A DNA stretch of 64,000 nt, from NCBI RefSeq assembly GCF_003660445.1, contig NZ_QZVQ01000002.1:310001-374000 (forward strand), in the 5' to 3' direction. Source of the stretch: Croceibacterium ferulae. Lineage in GTDB: Bacteria > Pseudomonadota > Alphaproteobacteria > Sphingomonadales > Sphingomonadaceae. Positions within the stretch are counted from its first letter, which is position 1, and every line of letters begins with the position of its first letter. Both the position numbers and the translations under genes were made by a program. This document shows, piece after piece, positions 1 to 8,753 of the stretch. The notes beneath the pieces were generated by a model, which saw only the letters and a program-made list of their open reading frames with translations, did no database searches and had not been told where the DNA came from.

Positions 1-901
1 CATCGGGGTTCTTCTTCTGCGGCATGATCGAACTGCCGGTGCTGAGCGCATCGGGCAGGCGCACGAAGCCGAAGGGCTGGCTGGCCCACAGGATGAACTC
101 TTCCGCCAGCCGCGACAGGTGCAGCGCGCACTGGTTGGCGGCCTGCAGGTAGTCGAGCGCGAAATCGCGGTCGGACACGGCATCCAGGCTGTTGGCGGTC
201 GGCCGGTCGAAGCCCAGCGCCTGCGCCGTCATCGCCCGATCGATCGGGAAGCCCGTGCCCGCCAGCGCCGCACTGCCCAGCGGGCATTCGTTCAGCCGCC
301 GCCGCGCATCGGCCATGCGCGAACGATCACGGCGGAACATCTCGTAATAGGCCAAGAGGTGGTGGCCCAGCGTCACCGGCTGCGCGGTCTGCAGATGGGT
401 GAAACCGGGCATGATGCTGCCGGCATGCTCGTCCGCGCGGCGGACCAGCGCGCCCTGCAGCGCCGCCAGTGCCCCATCCATCTCGTCCAGCGCATCGCGC
501 ACCCACAGGCGAAAATCGGTCGCCACCTGGTCGTTGCGGCTGCGCCCGGTGTGCAGGCGCCCGGCCGCGGCGCCGATCAGCTCCGCCAGCCGGCTTTCCG
601 TAACCATGTGGATGTCTTCAAGGTCCCAATCCTCGGGCACGCCGTTGGCGGCGTATTCCCCGGCAATGGTGTCCAGCCCACCCTCGATCGCCAGCGCGTC
701 TTCCGCCGTGACGATGCCGCAGGCGCCCAGCATGGCGGCATGCGCCTTGCTGGCGGCGATGTCCTGCCGCCACAGGGCCTTGTCGAACGGGATGGAAGCG
801 TTAATCTCCCGCATCACGCTGGAGGGCCCTTCGGCGAAGCGCCCGCCCCACATTGCATTGGAGCCGCCATCCTTGGCCAAGCTGTCGCCCTTCCCGTTCA
901 C
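1..901 (-). CDS. argH: Argininosuccinate lyase, C-terminal part cut off by the window edge
   Basis: Cleaves argininosuccinate to arginine and fumarate, the last step of arginine synthesis (cytosolic homotetramer of the fumarase/aspartase superfamily). About 300 of the usual ~460 residues are present. The N-terminal segment MWGGRF, the THLQTAQP region and the family signature [11 protein letters not shown], which reaches bp 1, are all readable. The GTG at 901 adds a short tail ([15 protein letters not shown]) before MWGGRF; an internal ATG at 853 would start exactly at MWGGRF, so the start is uncertain. If 901 is right, its 5' end overlaps that of the divergent TlpA-like gene by about 29 bp. 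Confidence 0.95.
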   Translation of the reverse strand, partial: MNGKGDSLAKDGGSNAMWGGRFAEGPSSVMREINASIPFDKALWRQDIAASKAHAAMLGACGIVTAEDALAIEGGLDTIAGEYAANGVPEDWDLEDIHMVTESRLAELIGAAAGRLHTGRSRNDQVATDFRLWVRDALDEMDGALAALQGALVRRADEHAGSIMPGFTHLQTAQPVTLGHHLLAYYEMFRRDRSRMADARRRLNECPLGSAALAGTGFPIDRAMTAQALGFDRPTANSLDAVSDRDFALDYLQAANQCALHLSRLAEEFILWASQPFGFVRLPDALSTGSSIMPQKKNPD

Positions 902-1493
902 GCTGCGCACCACCTTCGGATTAGCAGGCGCCCCATTGATCCTTGGCACCCTGCTGCTGGGGGGATGCGATAGGCAAAGCGCGGAGCCCGCGCAACCTGC
1001 GGAGGCATCGCAGGCCGCGGCCCCGGCACCGACCGGCACGATCGACCGCAGCTTTGCCGGCCGCATCATGCCCGCGGCCGACCTGATCGACCCGGACGGC
1101 GCGACCCTGTCGCTGGCTGACACACGGGGCCAGCCGGTGCTGCTGAACCTATGGGCCACCTGGTGCGTGCCCTGCGTCACGGAGATGCCGCTGCTGGACG
1201 ATCTGGCCGGCGATTACGACGGCCGGCTGCGGGTGCTGACCGTCAGCGAGGACATGCAGGGCGCCGAAAAGGTGGTGCCGTTCTTCGAGGAGCGCGGCTT
1301 TGCCAATCTGCCGCGCTGGATGGACGAGAACAACGATCTGGCCGTGGCCTTCGGCGGCGGCGCGGCCCTGCCGCTGACCGTGCTGTATGACGCGCAAGGG
1401 CGTGAAGTATGGCGGGTGATGGGCGGCCATGACTGGGCGGATGCCCCGGCGCGGCAGGCGATCGATCACGCACTGGCGCAGACGGGCAGATAG
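873..1493 (+). CDS. TlpA-like periplasmic thioredoxin, probable lipoprotein
   Basis: A TlpA/ResA-type thiol:disulfide oxidoreductase of about 206 residues. An N-terminal hydrophobic stretch ending LLLGGC looks like a lipoprotein signal peptide, so it should be anchored in the periplasm facing the cell wall. The redox motif WCVPC lies near residues 97-101, followed by TEMP and a cis-Pro-type ALPLTV segment. The start is inferred: TTG at 873 is the first codon giving a sensible signal peptide, and no good ATG is available. That start lies inside the first codons of the divergent argH. The substrate is unknown; the family serves cytochrome c maturation or general disulfide reduction. Confidence 0.85.
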   Translation: MAKLSPFPFTLRTTFGLAGAPLILGTLLLGGCDRQSAEPAQPAEASQAAAPAPTGTIDRSFAGRIMPAADLIDPDGATLSLADTRGQPVLLNLWATWCVPCVTEMPLLDDLAGDYDGRLRVLTVSEDMQGAEKVVPFFEERGFANLPRWMDENNDLAVAFGGGAALPLTVLYDAQGREVWRVMGGHDWADAPARQAIDHALAQTGR

Positions 1494-1694
1494 AACGGGA
1501 TGCCTTACGGCTCGTCTGGCTGTTACTGATCCGATGTGCCGGCGGCAGTTTCGGGTGGCCGGATCTGCAATCCCGATAGGCGTCGGTTGTGAAACGATCA
1601 CCACCTCCAGTCGTGCGCCCGCAAATATTGATCAAAGTTAGGCACAGGGAGGGCCAATTTCGCCGCTCTTGTCCGGCTCGACTTATATTCATCT

Positions 1695-1719
1695 GGAACT
1701 CTACCGCTCTCCGGTCATT
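1695..1719 (+). promoter_or_regulatory. Possible EcfG-type (general stress sigma) promoter
   Basis: GGAAC at 1695-1699 is followed after 16 bases by CATT at 1716-1719, close to the alphaproteobacterial EcfG pattern GGAAC-N16/17-CGTT (one mismatch). It lies about 60 bp upstream of the DUF4142 lipoprotein gene, a family often stress-induced. The rest of 1494-1781 shows no coding signal. Confidence 0.25.
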
Positions 1720-1781
1720 CCGACGGGGATTGCCCCAGCCGCGTTGTGCCGCTGCCGGAGGCACGTTCCAAGGAGATGAAT

Positions 1782-2369
1782 ATGCGCCTGATCCTCACCA
1801 CCCTGACGGCAGCTGCCGCTCTGTCGCTCGCAGCTTGCAGCAATGCGGAAGAAGCCGGGCAGACCGGCCCGACCGGCGACACCGCCGCCACCCCCGCCAT
1901 GCAGGAAACCCCTGCCGCCGGCGCGACCGCCGCCCAGACGCCGACTGACGGCAATGGCTATGTGACCATGGCCGGCGCAAGCGACCTGTTCGAGATCCAG
2001 TCCTCCGAACTCGCGCTGGAAAAGAGCCAGAACGCCGACGTTCGCGAATTTGCCCAGATGATGATCGATCATCACCGCAAGACGACCGAGCAGGTGACGG
2101 CGGCCGCCCGTGCCGCCGGCATGACCCCGCCCGCCCCGCAGCTCAACTCCATGCAGCGTGACATGATGACGCAGCTGCAGTCGGCCAGCGGCGCCGATTT
2201 CGACCGCATGTATATCGACCAGCAGCGGCAGGCTCACCAGATGGCGCTGGCGCTGCACCAGACCTATGCGGCGCAGGGTGACACGCCGCAGCTTCAGGAA
2301 GTTGCGCGAACCGCGGTTCCGATCATCGAGCAGCACATCACCGAAGCCCAGGGCCTGAACGCGGCCTGA
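1782..2369 (+). CDS. DUF4142 family lipoprotein
   Basis: Small exported protein of 195 residues with a four-helix, ferritin-like DUF4142 domain (roughly residues 65-190), recognisable from DLFEIQSSELALEKSQ, FAQMMIDHHRKT and the C-terminal helix. It has a lipoprotein signal ending SLAACS. The start at 1782 is preferred over the ATG at 1776 because AAGGAG (1770-1775) then sits six bases upstream. A linker rich in Ala, Pro and Thr joins the anchor to the domain. The biochemical role of DUF4142 is not established; it is often linked to envelope or stress physiology. Confidence 0.85.
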   Translation: MRLILTTLTAAAALSLAACSNAEEAGQTGPTGDTAATPAMQETPAAGATAAQTPTDGNGYVTMAGASDLFEIQSSELALEKSQNADVREFAQMMIDHHRKTTEQVTAAARAAGMTPPAPQLNSMQRDMMTQLQSASGADFDRMYIDQQRQAHQMALALHQTYAAQGDTPQLQEVARTAVPIIEQHITEAQGLNAA

Positions 2370-2377
2370 TCCGCCAC

Positions 2378-2416
2378 ATCGGGGATGGCGCGGAAGCTTC
2401 CGGCGTCGTCCCCGAT
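2378..2416. terminator. Compound hairpin between convergent transcripts
   Basis: An 8-bp inverted repeat (ATCGGGGA at 2378-2385, TCCCCGAT at 2409-2416) encloses the palindrome CGGAAGCTTCCG (2391-2402). It lies between the end of the DUF4142 gene and the 3' end of the minus-strand tRNA, so it could terminate both. There is no U-tract. Confidence 0.5.
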
Positions 2417-2429
2417 CCGGCCGGGGAAG

Positions 2430-2505
2430 TGGTGGGCGATGACGGGCTCGAACCGCCGACATCTTCCGTGTAAAGGAAGCGCTCTACCAACTGAGCTAAT
2501 CGCCC
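2430..2505 (-). tRNA. tRNA-Val (anticodon TAC)
   Basis: Read on the minus strand this is a 76-nt cloverleaf: acceptor GGGCGAT pairs with ATCGCCC, the D arm contains AGCTCAGTTGG, the anticodon stem CTTCC/GGAAG holds the loop TTTACAC (anticodon TAC, valine GUA/GUG), and the T arm contains GGTTCGAGCCC. The discriminator is A and the terminal CCA is encoded (2432-2430). It lies 46 bp downstream of purA on the same strand. Confidence 0.97.
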
Positions 2506-2551
2506 CCAGGAGGCCGCCCGGCGCTTGGCGCGCCGGAACGCCCGAGTCAAC

Positions 2552-3844
2552 TCACCGATCGGCGAAGGGGTTGCGCACCAGGATCGTGTCGTCACGTTCC
2601 GGGCTGGTGGAAACCGATGCCACCGGCGTCTCGATCAGCTCCTCGATCCGGCGGATATACTTGATCGCCTGCGCCGGCAGGTCGGCCCAGCGGCGGGCGC
2701 CCTTGGTGCTGCCGGTCCAACCTTCCATCTCTTCGTAGATCGGCTCCAGCAGGGCCTGGTCGGCCGCGCTGGAGGGCAGATGGTCGATCTCCTGACCCCG
2801 CAGGCGATAGCCGGTGCAGATGCGGATCGTCTCGAACCCGTCCAGCACGTCCACCTTGGTCAGCGCGATGCCCGTGACCCCGCTGATCGCGCAGCTCTGC
2901 CGCACCAGCGCGGCATCGAACCAGCCGCAGCGCCGCTTGCGCGCGGTGACCGTGCCGAATTCATGGCCCCGCTCGCCCAGCCGCTGGCCGATCTCGTCCG
3001 TCAATTCGGTCGGGAACGGACCGGACCCGACGCGGGTGGTGTACGCCTTGACGATCCCCAGCACGAAGCCGGCTGCATTGGGCCCCAGGCCGCTGCCGCT
3101 CGCCACCGTGCCGCTGACGGTGTTCGAGCTGGTGACAAAGGGATAGGTGCCGTGATCCACATCCAGCAGCACGCCCTGCGCGCCTTCGAACAGGATGCGG
3201 GCGCCTTCCGCCCGGGCATCGCGCAGCCGCTTCCACACGGGCTGCGCGAAGGCGAGCACGAAGGGGGCGATCTCGCGCAGTTCCGCCTTCAGCGCGGTGC
3301 GATCCACCGGCGGCTCGCCGAAGCCGGCGCGCAGCGCGTCATGATGCGCGCACAGGCGATCCAGCATCGGCTCGATCTCGTCCAGATGGGCCAGGTCGCA
3401 GACGCGGATCGCGCGGCGGCCGACCTTGTCTTCGTAAGCAGGGCCGATGCCGCGACCGGTGGTGCCGATCTTGCCCTTGCCGGCGGCCGCCTCCCGCATC
3501 ACGTCCAGATCGCGGTGGACCGGCAGGATCAGCGGGCAATTGTCGGCGATCGCGAAGTTGTCCGCCGTGATCGACACGCCTTGCCCTTCCAGCCGGGCGA
3601 TCTCGCTCTGCAGCGCCCACGGGTCCAGCACCACGCCATTGCCGATGATCGACATCGTGCCGGTGACGATGCCCGACGGCAGCAAGGACAGCTTGTAGGT
3701 GGTGTCGCCCACCACCAGCGTATGGCCGGCATTGTGCCCACCCTGGAAGCGCACGACGACGTCGGCGCGGGCGGCCAGCCAGTCGACGATCTTGCCCTTG
3801 CCTTCATCGCCCCATTGGGCGCCGATCACGGTGACATTGGGCAT
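2552..3844 (-). CDS. purA: Adenylosuccinate synthetase
   Basis: Joins IMP and aspartate using GTP to give adenylosuccinate, the first committed step from IMP to AMP. At 430 residues it has the normal length for the family. The N-terminal [11 protein letters not shown] loop (GTP binding and catalytic Asp) and HNAGHT (catalytic His) are clear, as is [14 protein letters not shown]. The ATG at 3844 is chosen over 3850 because AGGA then lies eight bases upstream and the protein starts MPNVTVIG as in relatives. It is downstream of hisZ on the same strand and may be co-transcribed, with a small hairpin between them. Confidence 0.97.
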   Translation of the reverse strand: MPNVTVIGAQWGDEGKGKIVDWLAARADVVVRFQGGHNAGHTLVVGDTTYKLSLLPSGIVTGTMSIIGNGVVLDPWALQSEIARLEGQGVSITADNFAIADNCPLILPVHRDLDVMREAAAGKGKIGTTGRGIGPAYEDKVGRRAIRVCDLAHLDEIEPMLDRLCAHHDALRAGFGEPPVDRTALKAELREIAPFVLAFAQPVWKRLRDARAEGARILFEGAQGVLLDVDHGTYPFVTSSNTVSGTVASGSGLGPNAAGFVLGIVKAYTTRVGSGPFPTELTDEIGQRLGERGHEFGTVTARKRRCGWFDAALVRQSCAISGVTGIALTKVDVLDGFETIRICTGYRLRGQEIDHLPSSAADQALLEPIYEEMEGWTGSTKGARRWADLPAQAIKYIRRIEELIETPVASVSTSPERDDTILVRNPFADR

Positions 3845-3913
3845 GGGCATCTTCCTGCTGGATCACGAACCGCGCGGCCCTAGGGGAGCGGGCGCGCAAG
3901 GGCAACTGCCCGC

Positions 3914-3930
3914 TGCCGGCCGTGCCGGCA
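3914..3930 (-). terminator. Small hairpin after hisZ
   Basis: TGCCGGC and GCCGGCA form a 7-bp stem with a 3-nt loop, 8-10 bases past the hisZ stop. It could be a weak terminator or processing site between hisZ and purA. There is no U-tract. Confidence 0.35.
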
Positions 3931-3938
3931 ACCCTTGT

Positions 3939-5045
3939 TCACAAAGGACGGATGGCACCCTCTGCCAGGACATGCGTGCAGCCGAGGGCGGCCGCATCAT
4001 CATCGGCCGTCAGCGCACTGATGGCGCGCCAGCCTTCGTGCCGGGCGCTCGCCCCTGCTGCCGGATCATGACCGAGCGGCAGGAACAGACAATCACGCCG
4101 GATCTCCGCCGCGCCCAGCCGCTCGACCAGCTCATCCGGGTAGAGCGAGAAGCCGGTAGCAGCGTCATCGGTGCCCGCGATCTGGTAGGACCCGCCGCGT
4201 CCCAGCGCGCCGCGCACGCCATCTGCGTACAGGGTGAATCCAAACCAGCTCTGATAGCCGAAGCCGTGCCGTTCCGCCGGATCCAGCGTCAGCCGGGCGC
4301 GTCCGCCGACCCGCGCGGCGACCTGCCGCAAGCCTTCGATCCGGCTGGCCAGGATCGCGCCCGTGTCGAACTCGGCCAATCTGGCGATCGCGTGATCGAA
4401 CGGTCCGCTGGCATAGAGTAGCGGCACGAAGGCCTCTCCGCCCGCCGCCACCAATGCGCCGGCATCCTTGCTGTCCAGCTCCCGCCGGATGGCCTGGGTG
4501 GTCGCCTGATCCAGCGATTGCTCCGCCGCCAGCAGGTCCACGCTGTCCGGCAGCGTGAAATCAACCGAGATGCCGGTGGCGCCGGCCGCTTCCAGAGCGG
4601 CGATCGCCAGTTCCACGAGTTCGCCAGCGGCGGCCACGCCGTCACTGCCGATCAGTTCCGCCCCCAGCTGCAGGTTCTCCCGCCGGGGATCGAGCATGTC
4701 GCCCACCATGCGCGCGACCTGCCCGGCATAGCACAGGCGCAAGGGCCGCGGCCGGTCGGCCAGGCCGGTGGCGGCGATGCGGCCCACCTGCGGGGTCATG
4801 TCGGATCGCAGCGCCAGCATCCGCAGGGATGCCGGATCCACGAAGCGGAACATGTGGCGGGTGTGCATGCCCGTCATGCGGCGCATCATCGCCGGCTCGA
4901 ACTCCACCAGCGGCGGGCGCACGCGGTCGTACCCATGCGCGTCCAGCAGGTCGAGCACGGCACGCTCCACCCGCGTGGCGGCGGCGGCGCTGTGGGGCAG
5001 GCGGTCTTCCAGCCCTTCGGGCAGCAGGTCGGCAGGATCGATCAT
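3939..5045 (-). CDS. hisZ: ATP phosphoribosyltransferase regulatory subunit
   Basis: Histidyl-tRNA-synthetase-like protein that, in species with the short HisG, forms a HisG-HisZ complex and gives it activity and histidine feedback control. The 368 residues show the class II synthetase-like core with ALRSDMTPQVGRIA near residue 80, but the protein lacks the anticodon-binding domain of true HisRS. Its presence implies a short-form hisG elsewhere in the genome. It is separated from the upstream serA by a strong GC-rich hairpin and sits upstream of purA. Confidence 0.93.
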   Translation of the reverse strand: MIDPADLLPEGLEDRLPHSAAAATRVERAVLDLLDAHGYDRVRPPLVEFEPAMMRRMTGMHTRHMFRFVDPASLRMLALRSDMTPQVGRIAATGLADRPRPLRLCYAGQVARMVGDMLDPRRENLQLGAELIGSDGVAAAGELVELAIAALEAAGATGISVDFTLPDSVDLLAAEQSLDQATTQAIRRELDSKDAGALVAAGGEAFVPLLYASGPFDHAIARLAEFDTGAILASRIEGLRQVAARVGGRARLTLDPAERHGFGYQSWFGFTLYADGVRGALGRGGSYQIAGTDDAATGFSLYPDELVERLGAAEIRRDCLFLPLGHDPAAGASARHEGWRAISALTADDDAAALGCTHVLAEGAIRPL

Positions 5046-5061
5046 GATGGGGCGGGCCTTA

Positions 5062-5105
5062 GCGGCGGGCGGGGCGCAGGGGAAGCACCCCGCCCCGCCC
5101 GCCGC
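5062..5105 (-). terminator. 15-bp perfect inverted repeat after serA
   Basis: GCGGCGGGCGGGGCG (5062-5076) and its exact complement (5091-5105) flank a 14-nt loop, beginning eight bases past the serA stop and ending just before hisZ. The length and GC content suggest an efficient terminator for the serC-serA operon even without a U-tract. Confidence 0.6.
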
Positions 5106-5112
5106 CGCGAGG

Positions 5113-6696
5113 TCAGAAGGAAAGCGGCGTCACGACCTTCACGCCCTGCAGCGCCTGCGCCTTGGCGACGAGGTCCTGCGTGATCGGCTGGTCGACGCTC
5201 AGCAGCAGCACCGCCTCGCCTCCGGTGTCGCGGCGGCCCAGGTGGAAGGTGCCGATGTTAATCCCCGCCTCGCCCAGCAGCGAACCGATGCGGCCGATGA
5301 AGCCGGGCGCATCCTCGTTCACGATATACAGCATGTGGCCTTCCAGCTCCGCCTCGATGCCGATGCCGAAGATCTCCACCAGGCGCGGACCGCCATGGCC
5401 GAACAGCGTGCCGGCGACGGAGCGGTCACCCTGGCTGGTCGCCACCGTCACGCGCACCAGCGTGCTGTAGGTGCCTTCGCGCTCGTTGCGGATCTCGCGC
5501 ACCTCGATCCCGCGCTCCCGCGCCAGGAAGGGAGCGTTGACCATGTTCACGCTCTGGCTGAAACGCTTCATCAGGCCGGCCAGCACCGCGCCGACGATCG
5601 GCTTCTGGTTCAGCTGCGCCGCCGCGCCTTCCGTCTCCACGCTGACGCGCGGCAGGTCGCCATGCGCCAGCTGCCCGACCAGCGAGCCGAGCTTTTCCGC
5701 CAGCGCCATGTAGGGCTTCAGCCGCGGCGCTTCCTCTGCCGACAGGCTGGGCATGTTGAGCGCGTTGGTGACGCCACCGGACACCAGGTAATCGGCCATC
5801 TGCTCCGCCACCTGCAGTGCCACATTGACCTGGGCTTCGGTCGTGGAGGCGCCCAGATGCGGGGTGCAGATGAAGTTGGGCGTGCCGAACAGCGGGCTCG
5901 ACTTGGCCGGCTCCTCCACGAACACGTCCAGCGCGGCGCCCGCCACATGGCCGCTGTCCAGCGCATCCTTCAGCGCGGCCTCGTCGATCAGGCCACCGCG
6001 GGCGCAATTGACGATCCGCACGCCCTTCTTCACCTTCTCCAGCCGCTCGCGCGACAGGATGTTGCGGGTCTCGTCTGTCAACGGAGTGTGCAGCGTGATG
6101 AAGTCGGCACGCTGCAGCAGGGTTTCCAGATCGACCTTCTCGACCCCGAGCTCGACCGCGCGGTCGGGCGTCAGGAACGGATCATAGGCGACGACCTTCA
6201 TGCGCAGGCCCAGCGCACGGTTGGCCACGATCGCGCCGATATTGCCGGCACCGATCAGGCCCAGCGTCTTGCCGGTGACCTCCACGCCCATGAAGCGGTT
6301 CTTTTCCCACTTGCCGGCCTGGGTGCTGGCATCCGCCTCCGGGATCTGGCGGGCGAGTGCGAAGATCATCGCGATGGCATGTTCGGCGGTGGTGATCGAA
6401 TTGCCGAAGGGCGTGTTCATCACCACGACGCCGCGTGCGGAGGCGGCGGGAATATCGACATTGTCGACGCCGATCCCGGCGCGGCCGATGACCTTCAGGT
6501 TCGGCGCGGCGTCCAGGATCTCGGCGGTCACCTTGGTGGAGGAGCGGATGGCGAGGCCGTCATACTGGCCGATCACCGCCTTCAGCTCGTCCGGGGTCAT
6601 GCCGGTCTTCACGTCGACGTCGCAGCCATTCTCCTGGAAGATGCGCGCGGCGTTGGGGTCCATCTTGTCGGAAATCAGGACTTTGGGCTTGGTCAT
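5113..6696 (-). CDS. serA: D-3-phosphoglycerate dehydrogenase (long, ACT-containing form)
   Basis: First enzyme of the phosphorylated serine pathway: oxidises 3-phosphoglycerate with NAD. The 527 residues match the long form: substrate/NAD domains (GLIGAGNIG at about 146-154, catalytic Arg in NCARGG near 234, catalytic His in HLGAS near 281), an intervening allosteric substrate-binding domain, and a C-terminal ACT domain (IVNEDAPGFIGRIG) for serine control. The ATG at 6696 is preceded by GGAGA at good spacing; an in-frame extension to 6756 has no family support. It is second in the serC-serA operon, with 89 bp between the two. Confidence 0.97.
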   Translation of the reverse strand: MTKPKVLISDKMDPNAARIFQENGCDVDVKTGMTPDELKAVIGQYDGLAIRSSTKVTAEILDAAPNLKVIGRAGIGVDNVDIPAASARGVVVMNTPFGNSITTAEHAIAMIFALARQIPEADASTQAGKWEKNRFMGVEVTGKTLGLIGAGNIGAIVANRALGLRMKVVAYDPFLTPDRAVELGVEKVDLETLLQRADFITLHTPLTDETRNILSRERLEKVKKGVRIVNCARGGLIDEAALKDALDSGHVAGAALDVFVEEPAKSSPLFGTPNFICTPHLGASTTEAQVNVALQVAEQMADYLVSGGVTNALNMPSLSAEEAPRLKPYMALAEKLGSLVGQLAHGDLPRVSVETEGAAAQLNQKPIVGAVLAGLMKRFSQSVNMVNAPFLARERGIEVREIRNEREGTYSTLVRVTVATSQGDRSVAGTLFGHGGPRLVEIFGIGIEAELEGHMLYIVNEDAPGFIGRIGSLLGEAGINIGTFHLGRRDTGGEAVLLLSVDQPITQDLVAKAQALQGVKVVTPLSF

Positions 6697-6785
6697 GTGA
6701 TGTCTCCATCTCCCCTGATGCGGGGAGGCAACCGGGTGCGCGCAACGGCGCGGCACCCGGCAAATTTCAGATCAGTCGCGAAGTG

Positions 6786-7937
6786 TCAGGCCCGGGCTTG
6801 GGTGTAGGCCCAGTCGAGCCAGGGGCCGAGCGCCTCGATATCCGCCGTGTCGACGGTGGCGCCGCACCAGATGCGCAGGCCAGCTGGCGCGTCGCGATAG
6901 CCGGCGATGTCATAGGCCGCGCCCGCATCCTCCAGCAGCTTGGCGAAACGCTTGATGAAGTCGGCATCCGCGCCCTCCACCGTCAGGCAGACGGAGGTGT
7001 TCGACCGGCTGGCTGGATCGGCCGCGAGATGGCCCAGCCAGTCACGGTCCTGCACCAGCTGGTCAAGCGCCGCGGCATTGGCATCAGCGCGTGCCTTCAT
7101 GCCGGTGAGGCCACCGATCGACTTGCCCCATTCCAGACAGGCGATCGTATCCTCGATCACCAGCATGGAAGGGGTGTTGATCGTCTCGCCCTTGAACACG
7201 CCTTCCACCAGCTTGCCGCCCTTTGTCAGACGGAACACCTTGGGCAGCGGCCAGACAGGGGTGTAGCTTTCCAGCCGTTCCACAGCACGCGGGCCCAGGA
7301 TCAGCACGCCATGCGCGCCCTCCCCGCCCAGTGCCTTCTGGAAGGAGAAGGTCACGACGTCGCACTTGTCCCATGCGATGTCCTGCGCGAACACCGCGCT
7401 GGTGGCGTCGGCGATGGCGAGGCCGGCACGATCCGCGGCGATCCACTCGCCATCGGGCACGCGCACGCCGCTGGTGGTGCCGTTCCAGGTGAACACCACG
7501 TCATGGTCCCAGTTCACTTGGCGCAGATCGGGCAGCTGCCCGTAATCGGCGCGCAGCACGGTGGGCTCCAGCTTCAGCTGCTTCAGCGCATCCGTCACCC
7601 AGCCCTCGCCGAAGCTTTCCCAGGCGATGGTGGTAACAGGGCGGGCACCCAGCATGGTCCACATCGCCATCTCGACAGCTCCGGTGTCGGAGCCAGGGAC
7701 GATCCCGATGCGGTGCGTGGCCGGCACTTCCAGCACTTCGCGGATCAGGTCGATGCAGGTGGCGAGGCGCGACTTGCCGATCTTGGATCGGTGCGAGCGG
7801 CCGAGCGATTCGGTGGGGAGCTGTGCCGCATCCCAACCCGGCGGCTTGGCGCAGGGGCCCGAGGAAAAGAACGGGCGGGCGGGAGTTGTGGCAGGCTGCG
7901 GACGGACTTCGTCCGGCAGGGTATTGGTATCAGTCAT
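6786..7937 (-). CDS. serC: Phosphoserine aminotransferase
   Basis: PLP enzyme that converts 3-phosphohydroxypyruvate and glutamate to phosphoserine; the family can also serve pyridoxine synthesis. The 383 residues show the alphaproteobacterial type, with PFFSSGPCAKPPGW near the N-terminus and the PLP lysine in TFSFQKALGG (K201). The ATG at 7937 has AAGGAG eight bases upstream; this ribosome binding site is inside a leader hairpin (see 7944-7981). It is first gene of serC-serA. Confidence 0.96.
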   Translation of the reverse strand: MTDTNTLPDEVRPQPATTPARPFFSSGPCAKPPGWDAAQLPTESLGRSHRSKIGKSRLATCIDLIREVLEVPATHRIGIVPGSDTGAVEMAMWTMLGARPVTTIAWESFGEGWVTDALKQLKLEPTVLRADYGQLPDLRQVNWDHDVVFTWNGTTSGVRVPDGEWIAADRAGLAIADATSAVFAQDIAWDKCDVVTFSFQKALGGEGAHGVLILGPRAVERLESYTPVWPLPKVFRLTKGGKLVEGVFKGETINTPSMLVIEDTIACLEWGKSIGGLTGMKARADANAAALDQLVQDRDWLGHLAADPASRSNTSVCLTVEGADADFIKRFAKLLEDAGAAYDIAGYRDAPAGLRIWCGATVDTADIEALGPWLDWAYTQARA

Positions 7938-7943
7938 GTCAGT

Positions 7944-7981
7944 CTCTCCTTGCAGAGAGCTCGCGCGGCGTTGGGACCGCG
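7944..7981 (-). promoter_or_regulatory. serC leader: tandem hairpins, the second covering the ribosome binding site
   Basis: On the minus strand, CGCGG-TCCCAACG-CCGCG (7981-7964) is followed by CTCTC-TGCAAG-GAGAG (7959-7944). The second hairpin holds the AAGGAG Shine-Dalgarno sequence of serC partly in its loop and partly in its stem, seven bases before the ATG. Position, order and operon match what I recall of the alphaproteobacterial serC RNA motif upstream of serC-serA. The assignment rests on visual structure and context; a covariance-model search would settle it. Confidence 0.65.
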
Positions 7982-7994
7982 TGGCCCGGCGCCG

Positions 7995-8022
7995 GGACTA
8001 GAGGCGGGGGGCTGCGAGTCAA
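7995..8022 (-). promoter_or_regulatory. Candidate serC promoter
   Basis: TTGACT (8022-8017) is followed after 16 bases by a poor -10 match TAGTCC (8000-7995). Transcription from here would start just ahead of the tandem hairpins of the serC leader. The -35 is good, the -10 weak. Confidence 0.3.
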
Positions 8023-8057
8023 GCAATTAGCGGTTGCATCGGCGACCATCCACAGGA

Positions 8058-8753
8058 ATGTCCCCCGGCATGCCTGCCCGTCACGCCGCCGCTGCCGCCC
8101 TGCTCGCCACGCTCTTGCTGGTGGGCTGTGCCGGGCGGACGGACGATGCACCTGCTGGCGGTGAAGGGCCGCTCACCACATCCGTTCCGGTGGCGCAGAC
8201 GCCTGTGGGGCGGCAATGCCTGGTCGGACTGACGGCGACCGACGCGCTGTTCTCCATGCTGCCCGACCGGTATCCCGGGCCGGGCTGCAGCAACGTCAAC
8301 ACGGTGCAGGTGTCCAGCCTGGCGGCGGATGACGGGACGGTGGCTGTCGGCAATATCGGCCCGCTCACCTGCGAGGTCAGCACCGTCTTCGCCGGCTGGA
8401 TCCGCTATGGCGCCGATCGCGCCGCCCGCTCGGTGCTGGGTTCACCCTTGCGCTCGGTCGAGACGATGGGCTCCTATTCCTGCCGCAACGTGGCCGGCAC
8501 CAACAGACGCTCCGCCCACAGCACCGCATCCGCCGTCGATATCGGGGCCTTCGTGCTGCAGGACGGCCGGCGGATCACGGTGCTGGCGGGCTGGAGCGGC
8601 GGCACGCCGGCAGAGCAGGAGTTCCTGCGCACCGTGCAGCGCAGCGCCTGCCGCCGCTTCGCCACGGTACTCAGCCCCGAATACAACGCCGCGCATCGCG
8701 ACCACCTGCATCTGGAAGGGGTGGCGGGCAGCGGCAGCAGCTTCTGCCGCTAA
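8058..8753 (+). CDS. Extensin-like C-terminal domain lipoprotein
   Basis: Lipoprotein of about 231 residues (signal peptide ending LLLVGC, Cys24) with the extensin-like C-terminal domain. The domain shows SAHSTASAVDIGAF and HRDHLHLE, an H...D...HxH metal-ligand pattern like that of M15-type zinc peptidases acting on peptidoglycan peptides. By motif it may be a periplasmic murein endopeptidase or carboxypeptidase, but this family is largely uncharacterised. The start is uncertain: ATG at 8058 or 8070, or TTG at 8034; 8058 is used. It is divergent from serC and convergent with the BNR-4 gene, overlapping it by 4 bp. Confidence 0.8.
   Translation: MSPGMPARHAAAAALLATLLLVGCAGRTDDAPAGGEGPLTTSVPVAQTPVGRQCLVGLTATDALFSMLPDRYPGPGCSNVNTVQVSSLAADDGTVAVGNIGPLTCEVSTVFAGWIRYGADRAARSVLGSPLRSVETMGSYSCRNVAGTNRRSAHSTASAVDIGAFVLQDGRRITVLAGWSGGTPAEQEFLRTVQRSACRRFATVLSPEYNAAHRDHLHLEGVAGSGSSFCR

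Noticed and set aside
4768-6807. 679-codon open frame on the plus strand across hisZ and serA
   Set aside because: Antisense to two clear enzymes, low-complexity Arg/His/Gln composition and no ribosome site.
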